From Streptomyces sp. NBC_01481 (lineage in GTDB: Bacteria; Actinomycetota; Actinomycetes; Streptomycetales; Streptomycetaceae): DNA of 64,000 bases. Shown piece after piece: positions 24,199-33,400 of the stretch. Position 1 is the first letter of the stretch, and each line of letters opens with the position of its first letter. A program made the position numbers and the translations under genes. The notes beneath the pieces are model-generated. The model was given only the letters and a program-made list of their open reading frames with translations, was not told the DNA's origin and did no database searches. The stretch covers positions 62,001 to 126,000 of the forward strand of contig NZ_JAPEPT010000007.1 of assembly GCF_026339995.1 (NCBI RefSeq), written 5' to 3'.

Positions 24199-26508
24199 GT
24201 GTGGTCACGCCGAACCGTTCTCGGGATGATGGCAGCGAGCGCTTTCGTCCTCGCCTCTCCAGGACCCGCCATGGCCGACGACGAGTACGAGACCCTGCGG
24301 CAGCGGTGGCTGGAGATCAGCCTCGGCACCGGCTACGACCCGGCAGCCGAGCCCTACGCGTCCCGCCTCGCCGAGACCGGGCGGCTCGCCGCCGGATTCC
24401 GTACCTCCATGGCCCCCACCGACACCTCCCTGTGGCCCGGCTACCCCTTCAACCCGTCCGCCGGGATCACCCAGAGCTACAGCCGCCTGTGGACCATGAC
24501 CCAGGCGTACGCACAGCCGGGCACCGGCCTCACCGGTGACGCCGGACTCCTCGCCGACATCGTCCGGGGCCTCGACCATCTCGCAGCGAAGATCTACAAC
24601 CCGTCCACCACCCGCTACGGCAACTGGTGGGACTGGCGGATAGGCAGCCCCCGCCTCCTCATGGACACCGTCACCGTCCTGTACGACCGGCTCACCGCCG
24701 CACAGCGCGAGGCCGCCTTCGCCGCCGTCGACCACTTCATCCCCGACGCGGTGCTCGGCGACTACAGCGGTACCTCCACGGGCGCCAACCGCGTCGACCT
24801 GTGCCGCTCCGTCGTGCTGCGCGGCGTCCTCGGCCGGAACCCGGCCAAGATCGCCCTCGCCCGGGACGCCCTCTCGCCCGTCTTCCCCTACGTCACCAAG
24901 GGCGACGGCCTCTACGCCGACGGCTCGTTCGTCCAGCACACCTGGGTCGCCTACTCCGGCACGTACGGACAGGTCATGCTCGACGGTCTGGGCCGCCTGT
25001 TCGCCCTGCTCGCGGGCTCGGCCTGGGCCGTCACCGACCCAGGCCGGCAGATCATCCTGGACAGCGTCGAGCACGCGTACGCGCCGCTGATCCACGACGG
25101 GCTGATGATGGACAGCGTCAACGGCCGTGCCATCAGCCGGGGTTACCTCAAGAGCGACGACCGCAGGCTCATGCGCAGCGATCATTTCCACGGGCAGGGG
25201 CTCATCGCCGCGATCGCGCTGCTCGCGGGCGGGGCATCGGCCGCCGAGCGGGACAGGTGGCACGCCCGGATCAAGGGCTGGATCGAGCGGGACACCATCA
25301 CCCCGATCCTCACCGCGGGCCAGTTCGGCGTGGCCGACCTCTCCCGGCTGCACGCGGTCGCCGCCGCGCCCGTGGCCGCGGCGCCCGAGCCGGTCGGCCA
25401 TCAGCTCTTCGCCTCCATGGACCGGGCCGTGCACCGCCGGCCCGGCTGGGCCGCGAACATCGCCATGGCCTCGGAGCGGATCGCGTACTACGAGTGCGGC
25501 AACGGCGAGAATCCTCGTGGCTGGCACACCGGAGCCGGGATGACCTACTGGTGGACCCCCGGCAACGGCGGCCAGTACACCGACTGGTTCTGGCCCACCG
25601 TCGACTTCTACCGGCTGCCCGGAACGACCGTGTCGACCAAGCGACTTGCCGACCGGGCGGGCGGTGAATGGGGTGAACCCAAGCCCGCCGCGACGTGGGT
25701 CGGCGGGGCGAGCGACGGCGAATTCGCGGCCGTCGGCCAGCATCTGCTCGGCCTCGGCTCCACCCTCCAGGCCCGCAAGTCGTGGTTCTGCGTCGCGGAT
25801 GCCGTCATCTGCCTGGGCGCGGGCATCACCAGCACCGACGGGTTACCCGTCGAGACGATCGTCGACAACCGCAACCTCGGCGCCGACGGCAGAAACGAAC
25901 TCACCCTCGGCCGTGGCTGGGCCCACCTCGAAGGCCACGGCGGCTGGGTCTTCCCGTGCGGTACGCAGCGACTGCGCACCCTGCGCGAGGAGCGCACCGG
26001 AGCCTGGAGCGACATCAACACCACCAGCTCGACCGAGCGCGTCACCCGCCGCTACCAGACCCTCTGGCTCGACCACGGGACCGACCCGGTGGACGCCTCG
26101 TACGCGTATCTGCTGATGCCCGGGGCGGGACGCCGCGCGCTCGCCGCCCGCGCAGGGGACGAACGATGGCTGCGGATCCTCGCCAACAGCGGCGCCTGCC
26201 AGGCCGTCGCCGTCCGCTCCCTGGGACTGACCGCGGCGAACTTCTGGCAGCCCGGTACGGTGGGCCCCCTCACCGTGACGGCACCGGCGAGTGCCCTCGT
26301 TCGGAGTAATCGGCACACTGCGAGCCTGCATGTCAGCGAGCCGCCGCGCACGGGAGCGCCGCTGGAGATCACCTGGCACCACCCGGTGCGTAAGGTGACC
26401 AGCAAGGACGCGTCGGTCGAAGTCCTCTCCACGGGAGACTCGCTGCGGCTGCGGATCACCGGCGGCACCGCCGGAGCCGCCCAACACTGTGAAGTGGCTC
26501 TCAGGTGA
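24199..26508 (+). CDS. Secreted PL8 polysaccharide lyase (hyaluronate/chondroitin type), TTA codon
   Basis: A 769-residue secreted PL8 lyase, expected to cleave hyaluronan or chondroitin by beta-elimination. The N-terminus MWSRRTVLGMMAASAFVLAS is a Tat-type signal. The helical toroid holds the conserved NWWDWRIGSPR (Asn near 141) and HTWVAYSGTYG, with His247 and Tyr256 as probable catalytic residues. Arg in VNGRAISRGY completes the set. Beta-sandwich domains follow to the end. GTG 24199 has AGGAGG 6 nt upstream. Codon 549 is TTA (25843-25845), so efficient translation should need the bldA tRNA. It follows GH101 on the same strand (gap 76 nt), and together they look like an animal-glycan utilisation pair. 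Xanthan lyase is an alternative within PL8. Confidence 0.9.
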   Translation: MWSRRTVLGMMAASAFVLASPGPAMADDEYETLRQRWLEISLGTGYDPAAEPYASRLAETGRLAAGFRTSMAPTDTSLWPGYPFNPSAGITQSYSRLWTMTQAYAQPGTGLTGDAGLLADIVRGLDHLAAKIYNPSTTRYGNWWDWRIGSPRLLMDTVTVLYDRLTAAQREAAFAAVDHFIPDAVLGDYSGTSTGANRVDLCRSVVLRGVLGRNPAKIALARDALSPVFPYVTKGDGLYADGSFVQHTWVAYSGTYGQVMLDGLGRLFALLAGSAWAVTDPGRQIILDSVEHAYAPLIHDGLMMDSVNGRAISRGYLKSDDRRLMRSDHFHGQGLIAAIALLAGGASAAERDRWHARIKGWIERDTITPILTAGQFGVADLSRLHAVAAAPVAAAPEPVGHQLFASMDRAVHRRPGWAANIAMASERIAYYECGNGENPRGWHTGAGMTYWWTPGNGGQYTDWFWPTVDFYRLPGTTVSTKRLADRAGGEWGEPKPAATWVGGASDGEFAAVGQHLLGLGSTLQARKSWFCVADAVICLGAGITSTDGLPVETIVDNRNLGADGRNELTLGRGWAHLEGHGGWVFPCGTQRLRTLREERTGAWSDINTTSSTERVTRRYQTLWLDHGTDPVDASYAYLLMPGAGRRALAARAGDERWLRILANSGACQAVAVRSLGLTAANFWQPGTVGPLTVTAPASALVRSNRHTASLHVSEPPRTGAPLEITWHHPVRKVTSKDASVEVLSTGDSLRLRITGGTAGAAQHCEVALR

Positions 26509-26662
26509 ACGCCTTGTTGAACCTCCACAAAGCTTGGTGGCACTCAGCTGGTACTAGGGCTGCAGTGGGCAAGCGTTCTGTTCGGTGGTGACAGGAGAAC
26601 GCTCCGGAGACTGTGTGGAGTCGACGGGACTGTTTTCTTGGTCGGATCCGTAGGGTCGATGC

Positions 26663-28246
26663 ATGACCGTTTTGGACGAGACCACCAGCGAGCCGAGTGA
26701 CACGCGCGGACGCGTGGCCGAACTGCATGCCCTTCGTGAGGAGGCCCGTCGTGGGCCGAGTGAGAGGGCGACCGAGGCGCAGCATGCGAAGGGCAAGCTG
26801 ACGGCGCGGGAGCGGATCGGGCTGTTGCTGGATGAGGGGTCGTTCCATGAGGTCGAGCAGTTGCGTCGGCACCGGGCGACGGGGTTCGGTCTGGAGGCGA
26901 AGAAGCCGTACACGGATGGTGTGATCACCGGGTGGGGCACGGTCGAGGGCCGCACGGTGTTTGTGTACGCGCATGATTTCCGGATCTTCGGCGGGGCGCT
27001 GGGTGAGGCGCATGCCACGAAGATCCACAAGATTATGGACATGGCGATCTCGGCGGGTGCGCCGCTGGTGTCGCTGAACGACGGTGCGGGTGCGCGGATC
27101 CAGGAGGGTGTCTCGGCGCTGGCCGGGTATGGCGGGATCTTCCAGCGCAACACCCGTGCGTCGGGGGTGATCCCGCAGATTTCGGTGATGCTGGGCCCGT
27201 GCGCGGGCGGGGCTGCCTACAGTCCGGCGCTGACCGATTTCGTGTTCATGGTGCGGGAGACCTCGCAGATGTTCATCACCGGGCCGGATGTGGTCAAGGC
27301 GGTGACGGGTGAGGAGATCTCGCAGAACGGGCTGGGCGGTGCGGATGTGCACGCCGAGACCTCGGGGGTGGCGCACTTCGCCTACGACGACGAGGAGACC
27401 TGCATCGCCGAGGTGCGCTATCTGCTGGCGATGCTGCCGTCGAACAACCGGGAGAACCCGCCGGTGGTGGCTTCGGACGATCCGGCCGACCGGCGCAGTG
27501 AGGCGCTGCTGGACCTGGTGCCGGCGGACGGCAACCGGCCCTACGACATGCACAAGGTGATCGAGGAGCTCGTCGACGACGGCGACTACCTGGAGATCCA
27601 CGAGCGCTGGGCCCGCAACATCATCTGCGCGCTGGCCCGTCTGGACGGGCAGGTGGTGGGGATTGTGGCCAACCAGCCGCAGTCGCTGGCCGGGGTGCTG
27701 GACATCGAGGCCTCCGAGAAGGCGGCCCGGTTTGTGCAGATGTGCGACGCGTTCAACATCCCGATCGTGACGCTGCTGGACGTGCCGGGGTTCCTGCCCG
27801 GGGTGGACCAGGAGCACGGCGGGATCATCCGGCACGGCGCGAAGCTGCTGTACGCGTACTGCAACGCCACCGTGCCCCGTATTTCGCTGATCCTGCGCAA
27901 GGCGTATGGCGGGGCGTACATCGTGATGGACAGCCAGTCCATCGGCGCGGACCTGACCTACGCGTGGCCGACCAACGAGATCGCGGTGATGGGCGCCGAG
28001 GGTGCCGCCAATGTCATCTTCCGCCGGCAGATCGCCGATGCCGAGGACCCCGAGGCGATGCGGGTGCGCATGGTCAAGGAGTACAAGGCCGAGCTGATGC
28101 ACCCGTACTACGCCGCCGAGCGCGGTCTGGTCGACGACGTCATCGACCCGGCCGAGACCCGCGGGGTGCTGATCGCATCCCTGGCCATGCTCCGCACCAA
28201 GCACGCCGACCTGCCCTCCCGCAAACACGGCAACCCCCCGCAGTGA
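26663..28246 (+). CDS. accB: Propionyl/acetyl-CoA carboxylase beta subunit (carboxyltransferase)
   Basis: A 527-residue carboxyltransferase subunit. It moves carboxyl from biotin on the alpha subunit to propionyl- or acetyl-CoA, giving methylmalonyl- or malonyl-CoA for fatty acids and polyketides. It shows the crotonase-fold N and C halves: SLNDGAGARIQEGV and GPCAGGAAYSPALTDF (oxyanion-forming glycines), then LLDVPGFLPGVDQEHGGIIR and YGGAYIVMDSQSIGADL. The sequence fits PccB of actinomycetes. No Shine-Dalgarno is visible. TAGGGT (26651-26656) ends 6 nt before the ATG, suggesting a leaderless message. The epsilon subunit gene follows after 28 nt. The alpha (biotin) subunit is not in the window. 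Confidence 0.93.
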   Translation: MTVLDETTSEPSDTRGRVAELHALREEARRGPSERATEAQHAKGKLTARERIGLLLDEGSFHEVEQLRRHRATGFGLEAKKPYTDGVITGWGTVEGRTVFVYAHDFRIFGGALGEAHATKIHKIMDMAISAGAPLVSLNDGAGARIQEGVSALAGYGGIFQRNTRASGVIPQISVMLGPCAGGAAYSPALTDFVFMVRETSQMFITGPDVVKAVTGEEISQNGLGGADVHAETSGVAHFAYDDEETCIAEVRYLLAMLPSNNRENPPVVASDDPADRRSEALLDLVPADGNRPYDMHKVIEELVDDGDYLEIHERWARNIICALARLDGQVVGIVANQPQSLAGVLDIEASEKAARFVQMCDAFNIPIVTLLDVPGFLPGVDQEHGGIIRHGAKLLYAYCNATVPRISLILRKAYGGAYIVMDSQSIGADLTYAWPTNEIAVMGAEGAANVIFRRQIADAEDPEAMRVRMVKEYKAELMHPYYAAERGLVDDVIDPAETRGVLIASLAMLRTKHADLPSRKHGNPPQ

Positions 28247-28274
28247 TCCTGCGAAGACTGGAGCCTGATCGCCC

Positions 28275-28493
28275 ATGAGTACTTCCGCCGAAAGCCCGTT
28301 GTCCTCCTCTCTGCTGCGCGTCGAGAAGGGTCAAGCCGACCCCGAGGAGCTGGCCGCGATCACCGCGGTGCTGCTCGCGCGTGCGGCCGCGCAGCCTGAG
28401 GCTCCGGCCGCGCACCGTGGCCGCTCCACGGCCGGCTGGCGCCGCCTGGAGCGCCAGCGGGGCTTCCAGCCCTCCCACAGCTGGCAGGGCTGA
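28275..28493 (+). CDS. accE: Acyl-CoA carboxylase epsilon subunit
   Basis: A 72-residue epsilon subunit typical of Streptomyces acyl-CoA carboxylases. The central helix LLRVEKGQADPEELAAITAV, then LLARAA, is the family signature (RGxPdxEElAAl-like). The Arg/Trp-rich C-terminus WRRLERQRGFQPSHSWQG matches the family as well. The small subunit binds the beta core and raises activity. It lies 28 nt downstream of the beta gene and is almost certainly cotranscribed. Confidence 0.9.
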   Translation: MSTSAESPLSSSLLRVEKGQADPEELAAITAVLLARAAAQPEAPAAHRGRSTAGWRRLERQRGFQPSHSWQG

Positions 28494-28559
28494 CGCCCGG
28501 CCTTCCTACGGCCTTCTGCGGCCCCGCCCACCGGTGTTGGTGGACGGGGCCGTTGTTTG

Positions 28560-28750
28560 TTCCCGGGGGCGCTGCCCCCGGACCCCCGCGCCTCAAACGC
28601 CGGCGGGGCTGAAGTTCAGCCCGTCCGGCGTTTGAGGACATGCGGCCGAAGGTCGCATACGGGGTTCGGGGCGGAGCCCCGTCGGGGGGCTGGGGGCTTG
28701 CCCCCAGTTCGGGAAGGGGCGGGGTGGGGAACAGGCCCGCCGCAGGCGCC
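28560..28750. repeat. Copy 3 of dispersed intergenic hairpin repeat (reverse orientation)
   Basis: Modules of the 9 kb copy appear inverted. The hairpin CCTCAAACGCCGGCGGGGC (28591 on) pairs with CCCGTCCGGCGTTTGAGG (ending 28637). It is followed by ACATGCGGCCGAAGGTCGCAT and GGGGGCTTGCCCCC. The 342-nt gap between accE and cvnD otherwise holds only the terminator at 28767-28798. Confidence 0.85.
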
Positions 28751-28766
28751 CCCCCGTACAGCAGAG

Positions 28767-28798
28767 AGCCCCCGCCCTCCCGAAGGAGCGCGGGGGCT
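28767..28798 (-). terminator. Terminator of the second conservon
   Basis: AGCCCCCG (28767-28774) pairs with CGGGGGCT (28791-28798), extended by CTCC/GGAG around a CGAA loop. It lies just past the cvnD stop on the minus strand. Confidence 0.6.
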
Positions 28799-28835
28799 TC
28801 CCCACAGAGACAGACACGCGACCGCGGCAGGCGGC

Positions 28836-29417
28836 TTACCGCAGGCGCGCCATCAGCGCGTGCTCAACCAGGGTGATGAGCGCGCTCTTCGCGTCCGCGC
28901 GGTGCCGCGCGTCCGTCGTGATGATCGGGGTGTCGGGGCCGATCTGCAGCGCCTCCCGCACCTCTTCCGGGTTGTACGGCTGGTGTCCGTCGAAGCCGTT
29001 GAGGGCGATGACGAAGGGCAGTCCGCTGTTCTCGAAGTAGTCGACCGCCGGGAAGCAGTCCGCGAGGCGGCGCGTGTCGACGAGGACGACGGCGCCGATG
29101 GCGCCGCGGACCAGGTCGTCCCACATGAACCAGAAGCGGTCCTGTCCGGGCGTGCCGAACAGGTACAGGATCAGGTCCTGGTCCAGGGTGATACGGCCGA
29201 AGTCCATCGCGACGGTGGTCGTCGTCTTGTCTCCGGTGTGCGTGAGGTCGTCGATGCCCGCGGACGCAGACGTCATCACGGCTTCGGTACGCAGCGGGTT
29301 GATCTCCGAGACGGCGCCGACGAACGTGGTCTTGCCCACGCCGAAGCCGCCCGCCACCACGATCTTCGCGCTGGTGGTTGAGCGGGCTGCACCGCCGCTA
29401 GAGCTTGCGAAGTCCAC
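28836..29417 (-). CDS. cvnD: Conservon small GTPase CvnD
   Basis: A 193-residue Ras-like GTPase of the conservon type. The P-loop is GGFGVGKTT (about 23-31), G3 is FGTPGQDRF, and ALNG occupies the position of the G4 motif. In conservons CvnD acts with the roadblock protein CvnB and kinase-like CvnA as a membrane-linked G-protein-like switch. The ATG overlaps the cvnC end by 20 nt. It is almost the same protein as the CvnD at 33997-34578: by eye only three conservative differences (Ile/Val, Asp/Glu, Arg/Lys) in 193 residues, far closer than the CvnA pair. Confidence 0.93.
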   Translation of the reverse strand: MDFASSSGGAARSTTSAKIVVAGGFGVGKTTFVGAVSEINPLRTEAVMTSASAGIDDLTHTGDKTTTTVAMDFGRITLDQDLILYLFGTPGQDRFWFMWDDLVRGAIGAVVLVDTRRLADCFPAVDYFENSGLPFVIALNGFDGHQPYNPEEVREALQIGPDTPIITTDARHRADAKSALITLVEHALMARLR

Positions 29418-29961
29418 TGAGCACCCTTTCGAGCAGTGTCACGGCTGGCTGGCCGCCGGCGGACTCGTCGCCGCCGGGCTGGTGAATGGCGACAAGTCCG
29501 GCCTCCGCCAGGTCGGCGACGAGGATCCGGGCAACGCCGAGGGGAATGGTGAGAAGCGCCGAGATCTCCGCGACCGACTTGATCTCGATGCACAGCCGGC
29601 AGATCCGCTGGTGCTCGGGCAACTGCCCTTGCAGCCGGGAGGGATCGGCCGTGGTGCTGACCAGTGCCTCGATGGCGAGCTGGTAGCGCGGCCGCGTACG
29701 GCCGCCGGTCATGGCGTAGGGACGCACCAACGGGTTGTGCGCCGCGGGTGCGGCCTCCGGCGCCCGCCGGGGCTGCACCGGCTGAATACGCGGCTGCTGC
29801 GGCTGGTTGTACGACGGGTCGTACGGCGACTGCGGCTGCTGGTAGGGCTGCTGGGCGCCCTGTCTGCTCGGCGTAGAAGGAAAGTTGAAACGGTTCTGAG
29901 AGTGATCACCAGGCGTTTGGTGAGCACCGTCATAGGGGCGTCCGCCCGGGGGTGTTGCCAC
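29398..29961 (-). CDS. cvnC: Conservon protein CvnC (DUF742)
   Basis: A 187-residue DUF742 protein. The conserved C-terminal ~110 residues begin at NPLVRPYAMTGGRTRPRYQL and contain ICRLCIEIKSVAEISALL, then IPLGVARILVADLAEAGLV, a winged-helix-like unit. The N-terminal ~75 residues are Gln/Pro/Tyr-rich and probably unstructured, and are absent from the shorter CvnC at 34559-34963. The last 20 nt overlap the cvnD start, giving translational coupling. Confidence 0.92.
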   Translation of the reverse strand: MATPPGGRPYDGAHQTPGDHSQNRFNFPSTPSRQGAQQPYQQPQSPYDPSYNQPQQPRIQPVQPRRAPEAAPAAHNPLVRPYAMTGGRTRPRYQLAIEALVSTTADPSRLQGQLPEHQRICRLCIEIKSVAEISALLTIPLGVARILVADLAEAGLVAIHQPGGDESAGGQPAVTLLERVLSGLRKL

Positions 29962-30059
29962 GTTTCCTCCTCCGACTGCCGCTCGCCGGTTCCATGTCCC
30001 TGTGGAGCCCGCGCCACCGCACCCTATGGTGCGGTGGCGTGAAACGCACTGTCTGTCTG

Positions 30060-30482
30060 TTAGTTGAGAAGACTTCCCTGGAGCTCCGCACGGAGGTCCG
30101 GCGTCAGCACGCTGCCCGCACGGTCCACCAGCAGAGCCATCTCGTAACCCACCAGACCGATGTCGGCCTCGGGGTGTGCGAGTACGGCCAGCGAGGAACC
30201 GTCGGAGATGGACATGAGGAAGAGGAAGCCTCGTTCCATCTCCACCACCGTCTGGTTGACCGCACCGCCTTCGAAGATCCTGGACGCCCCCGCGGTGAGC
30301 GAGGTCAGACCGGAGGCAACTGCCGCCAGCTGATCGGCTCGGTCCCGCGGGAAACCCTCGGACATCGCCAGCAGGAGTCCGTCGGCGGAGACCACCACTG
30401 TGTGGGACACCCCAGGGGTGTTGTCCACGAAGTTGGTGATCAACCAGTTCAGATTCTGCGCCGCCTGGCTCATCGGGCTCAC
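30060..30482 (-). CDS. cvnB: Conservon protein CvnB (roadblock/LC7)
   Basis: A 140-residue roadblock/LC7-fold protein (VSHTVVVSADGLLLAMSEGF and SGLTSLTAGASRIFEGG are the family strands and helix). Such proteins regulate small GTPases, here CvnD. The likely start is GTG 30482, one base after the cvnA stop, with AGGAG 7 nt upstream. ATG 30473 is an alternative giving 137 residues. By eye it differs from the other CvnB (35092-35514) at about five positions. Confidence 0.92.
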   Translation of the reverse strand: MSPMSQAAQNLNWLITNFVDNTPGVSHTVVVSADGLLLAMSEGFPRDRADQLAAVASGLTSLTAGASRIFEGGAVNQTVVEMERGFLFLMSISDGSSLAVLAHPEADIGLVGYEMALLVDRAGSVLTPDLRAELQGSLLN

Positions 30483-30483
30483 A

Positions 30484-33400
30484 CTAACGCTCCTGGTTGT
30501 AGGTACTGCCCGGGCCGAAGCCCAGTCCGTTCGTGTCCGTTCCCGCGCTGCGTCCCTGCTGGACACCGCGCCGCAGGTTGCTCAACCTGCCGCGCACGGC
30601 GTCCGGGGCGCGGGAGACCTGGGGGCCGCCCTGGGGCGTCTGCTCCGCGGTGCCCTCGATGAGATTGGCCTTGGGCACCCGCCGCGGAAGGCCGGAGGAG
30701 GTGACCCCGCCCGCCTTCGGATCGCGAAGCTTCTCCGCCCGCTGCCAGCGCTCGTCGTTGGTCGAGCGCCAGTCCTCGGAGCCGGTGGCGCTGATGCTGT
30801 TGCCGGGCGCCTCGGTCTGATCGCTCTGCGGAGCCTGTCGGTCCTGCTCCGCCGGCTGCTGCCACTGCTGCTCGGACTGCGGCTGCTGGGTGCTGCCGCG
30901 CCGCGGGAGACCGGCGTTGGTCATCGCGTGGCTGCTGCTCGGAGCGGGCCCGGGTCGGTCGAAGCCTACGCGGTCGGGAGCGTTCGCGGGAGCGCCGGGG
31001 GCAGATTCCGCTTCCGCCCGGTACTCCGGCTCGTACGCACCCTGGTACGGACCTTGATCCTGCCACTCCGCCTGGTGGGACGGGGTGTCGTACTGACCGT
31101 CGTACTGAGCGTCGGACCCCTGCGAAGCCTGGTAATTGGCTTCCGCATATGCGCCCGCGGGCTGGTCCTGCTGCTCCTGGTACTCCTGGTGCTCGGGGTA
31201 GCCACCGGGCGTCTGGTAGCCGTCGTACGCCTGCTGGTCCTGGGCGTAACCCTGCTCCTGGAACTCCTGGCCGTACTCGGAGCCGTACTGCTGCTGCTCC
31301 TGCGGGTAGTCCGCCTCGTCGCGGAAGAGGGGGCGCTCACCGCCCTGAGCCTGCGCCTCCAGCGCCGCACGGCGCTCCTCGCGCATCAGCGAGCGGCCCA
31401 CCGGGTCGAGCTGCGGAGAGCCCTCGGACTGCTCCTCGTACCGCGAGTCGTCGAAGCCGAGCTCCGCCGCCGTGCGCATCGGCGCACTCTGGAGCGGGGG
31501 GTGCTCGTAGGACTGCTGCTCCGGAATGATCTGGGAGACCGTGAAGTCGTCCTCGGGGAGCGCCTCGCCACCGCCACCGTGGGTGATGGCGTCGGGGAGC
31601 ATGACCAGCGAGGTGGTGCCCGCCTGCTCGCCGGAGGGGCGCAGCTGGACGCGGACGCCGTGCCGGTCGGCGAGGCGGCCGACCACGAACAGGCCCATGC
31701 GCTGCGAGACGGCGGCGTCCACGGTCGGCGGGTTGGCCAGCTTGTGGTTGATGTCGGCAAAGTCCTCGGCAGTCAGGCCGATGCCCTTGTCGTGGATCTC
31801 GATCATGACTCGACCGTCGGGGAGACGGGTTGCCGTCACCCGAACCTTGGTCTGCGGCGAGGAGAACGTCGTGGCGTTCTCCAGAAGCTCGGCCAGCAGG
31901 TGCACGAGGTCGGTCACGGCCTGGCCGTGGATGTCCGTCTCCGGGACACCGGTGAGCTCGATGCGCTCGTACGACTCCACCTCGGAGGAGGCGGCACGCA
32001 GCACGTCGACGAGCGGCACCGGCTGGTTCCAGCGGCGGCCGGGCTCCTCGCCCGCGAGGACGAGGAGGTTCTCGCCGTTGCGGCGCATACGGGTCGCCAG
32101 GTGGTCCAGCCGGAAGAGGTTCTCCAGCTGGTCCGGGTCGGCCTCGTTGTTCTCCAGGTCGGTGATCAGGGTCAGCTGGCCCTCGATCAGCGACTGGTTG
32201 CGGCGCGAGAGGTTGGTGAAGATCGCGTTGACGTTGCCACGGAGCATGGCCTGCTCGGCGGCGAGCCGCACGGCCTCGCGGTGGACCTGGTCGAAGGCGC
32301 GGGCGACTTCGCCGATCTCGTCCTGGGTGTCGATCGGGATCGGCTGCACCCGGGTGTCGACGCGGCCCGGCTCCGTACGTGAGAGCTGGTCGACCAGCAT
32401 CGGCAGGCGCTGCTCGGCGATGCCGAAGGCGGCGGTGCGCAGCTGGCGCATCGAGCGGCTCATCTGGCGGGCCATGAGACCGGCCAGGATGAAGGCGGTG
32501 AGCAGGGCGATCACGACGATGGCGCCGGTGGTGATGGCGTCGCGCTTGGCGTCGTCGGAGATCTCGGCGGCCTCGGTCACGGACTTGGTGAGGAGGTCGT
32601 TCTCGATCTCGGTGTAGCCGTCGAACTTGGCGGTGGCCGCACCCATCCACACCTCGGGCGTGGTGCCGCCCTGCTTCAGCTCCTTGGGGCTGAGCCCCTG
32701 GCCGATCGCGGCGGACATGCCCGCCAGGACCGAGCCCTTGTCGTCCTTCGGCGGGTTGAGGCCGGCGGCCTTGAGCTTCTTGCCGCCCTCGACGGCCTTG
32801 GCCGTCATGATCTGCTCGAGCTTGTCGGCGTCGTCCTGCGTACCGCCGGAGACGTACTCGGCGAGCGCGATCTGCTCGAGGTAGTTGTACGAGTTGAACG
32901 CGATGGTCTGCTTCGCGCGGATCGTGTCGTCCTGGCTGGGCCGGATCAGCAGGTGCAGACCGATGGAGCGCTGGAGCGACGCGGCGGCCTTGGCCAGCTG
33001 GACCGCGTAGACCGTACGGCCGTAGCTGGTGATGTTGCCGGTGCCCAGGCCTAGCTCGTTGGAGAACTCCATCAGCGAGTGCTGGACCTTGACGTAGCTC
33101 TCTTCGGTGCCGACCGCGGACTTCTTCTCGACGGCCTCGGTGTAGGCGAACTTGCGGATGTCGGCGAGGCCGGGCTCCTCGGCCCGGAAGAGGCTCAGAC
33201 GGCGCTCCAGGCCCTGCTTCTCGGGCAGAACCTTGACGGCCTCGTCGAACTTACTCTTCGCGTTGTCCGTGTTCGCGTACGCCTTGGTGACTTCCGGATC
33301 CTGGCGGGCACCGGCGAGCAGCTTGGGCGCCGTGAGGTCACGCTCGTTGAGCAGCGCCTGGCCGTACTCCGAGGCGGCGCGCACGATCAGCGCCGTCTTC

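Noticed and set aside
28560-28750. Possible small genes in the gap after accE
   Set aside because: Open frames here are translations of the inverted hairpin repeat and occur equally in the 9 kb copy.
30400-32382. 660-codon plus-strand frame across cvnB/cvnA
   Set aside because: It is Leu/Arg-rich shadow of the Gln-rich CvnA tail and HATPase; no family features.
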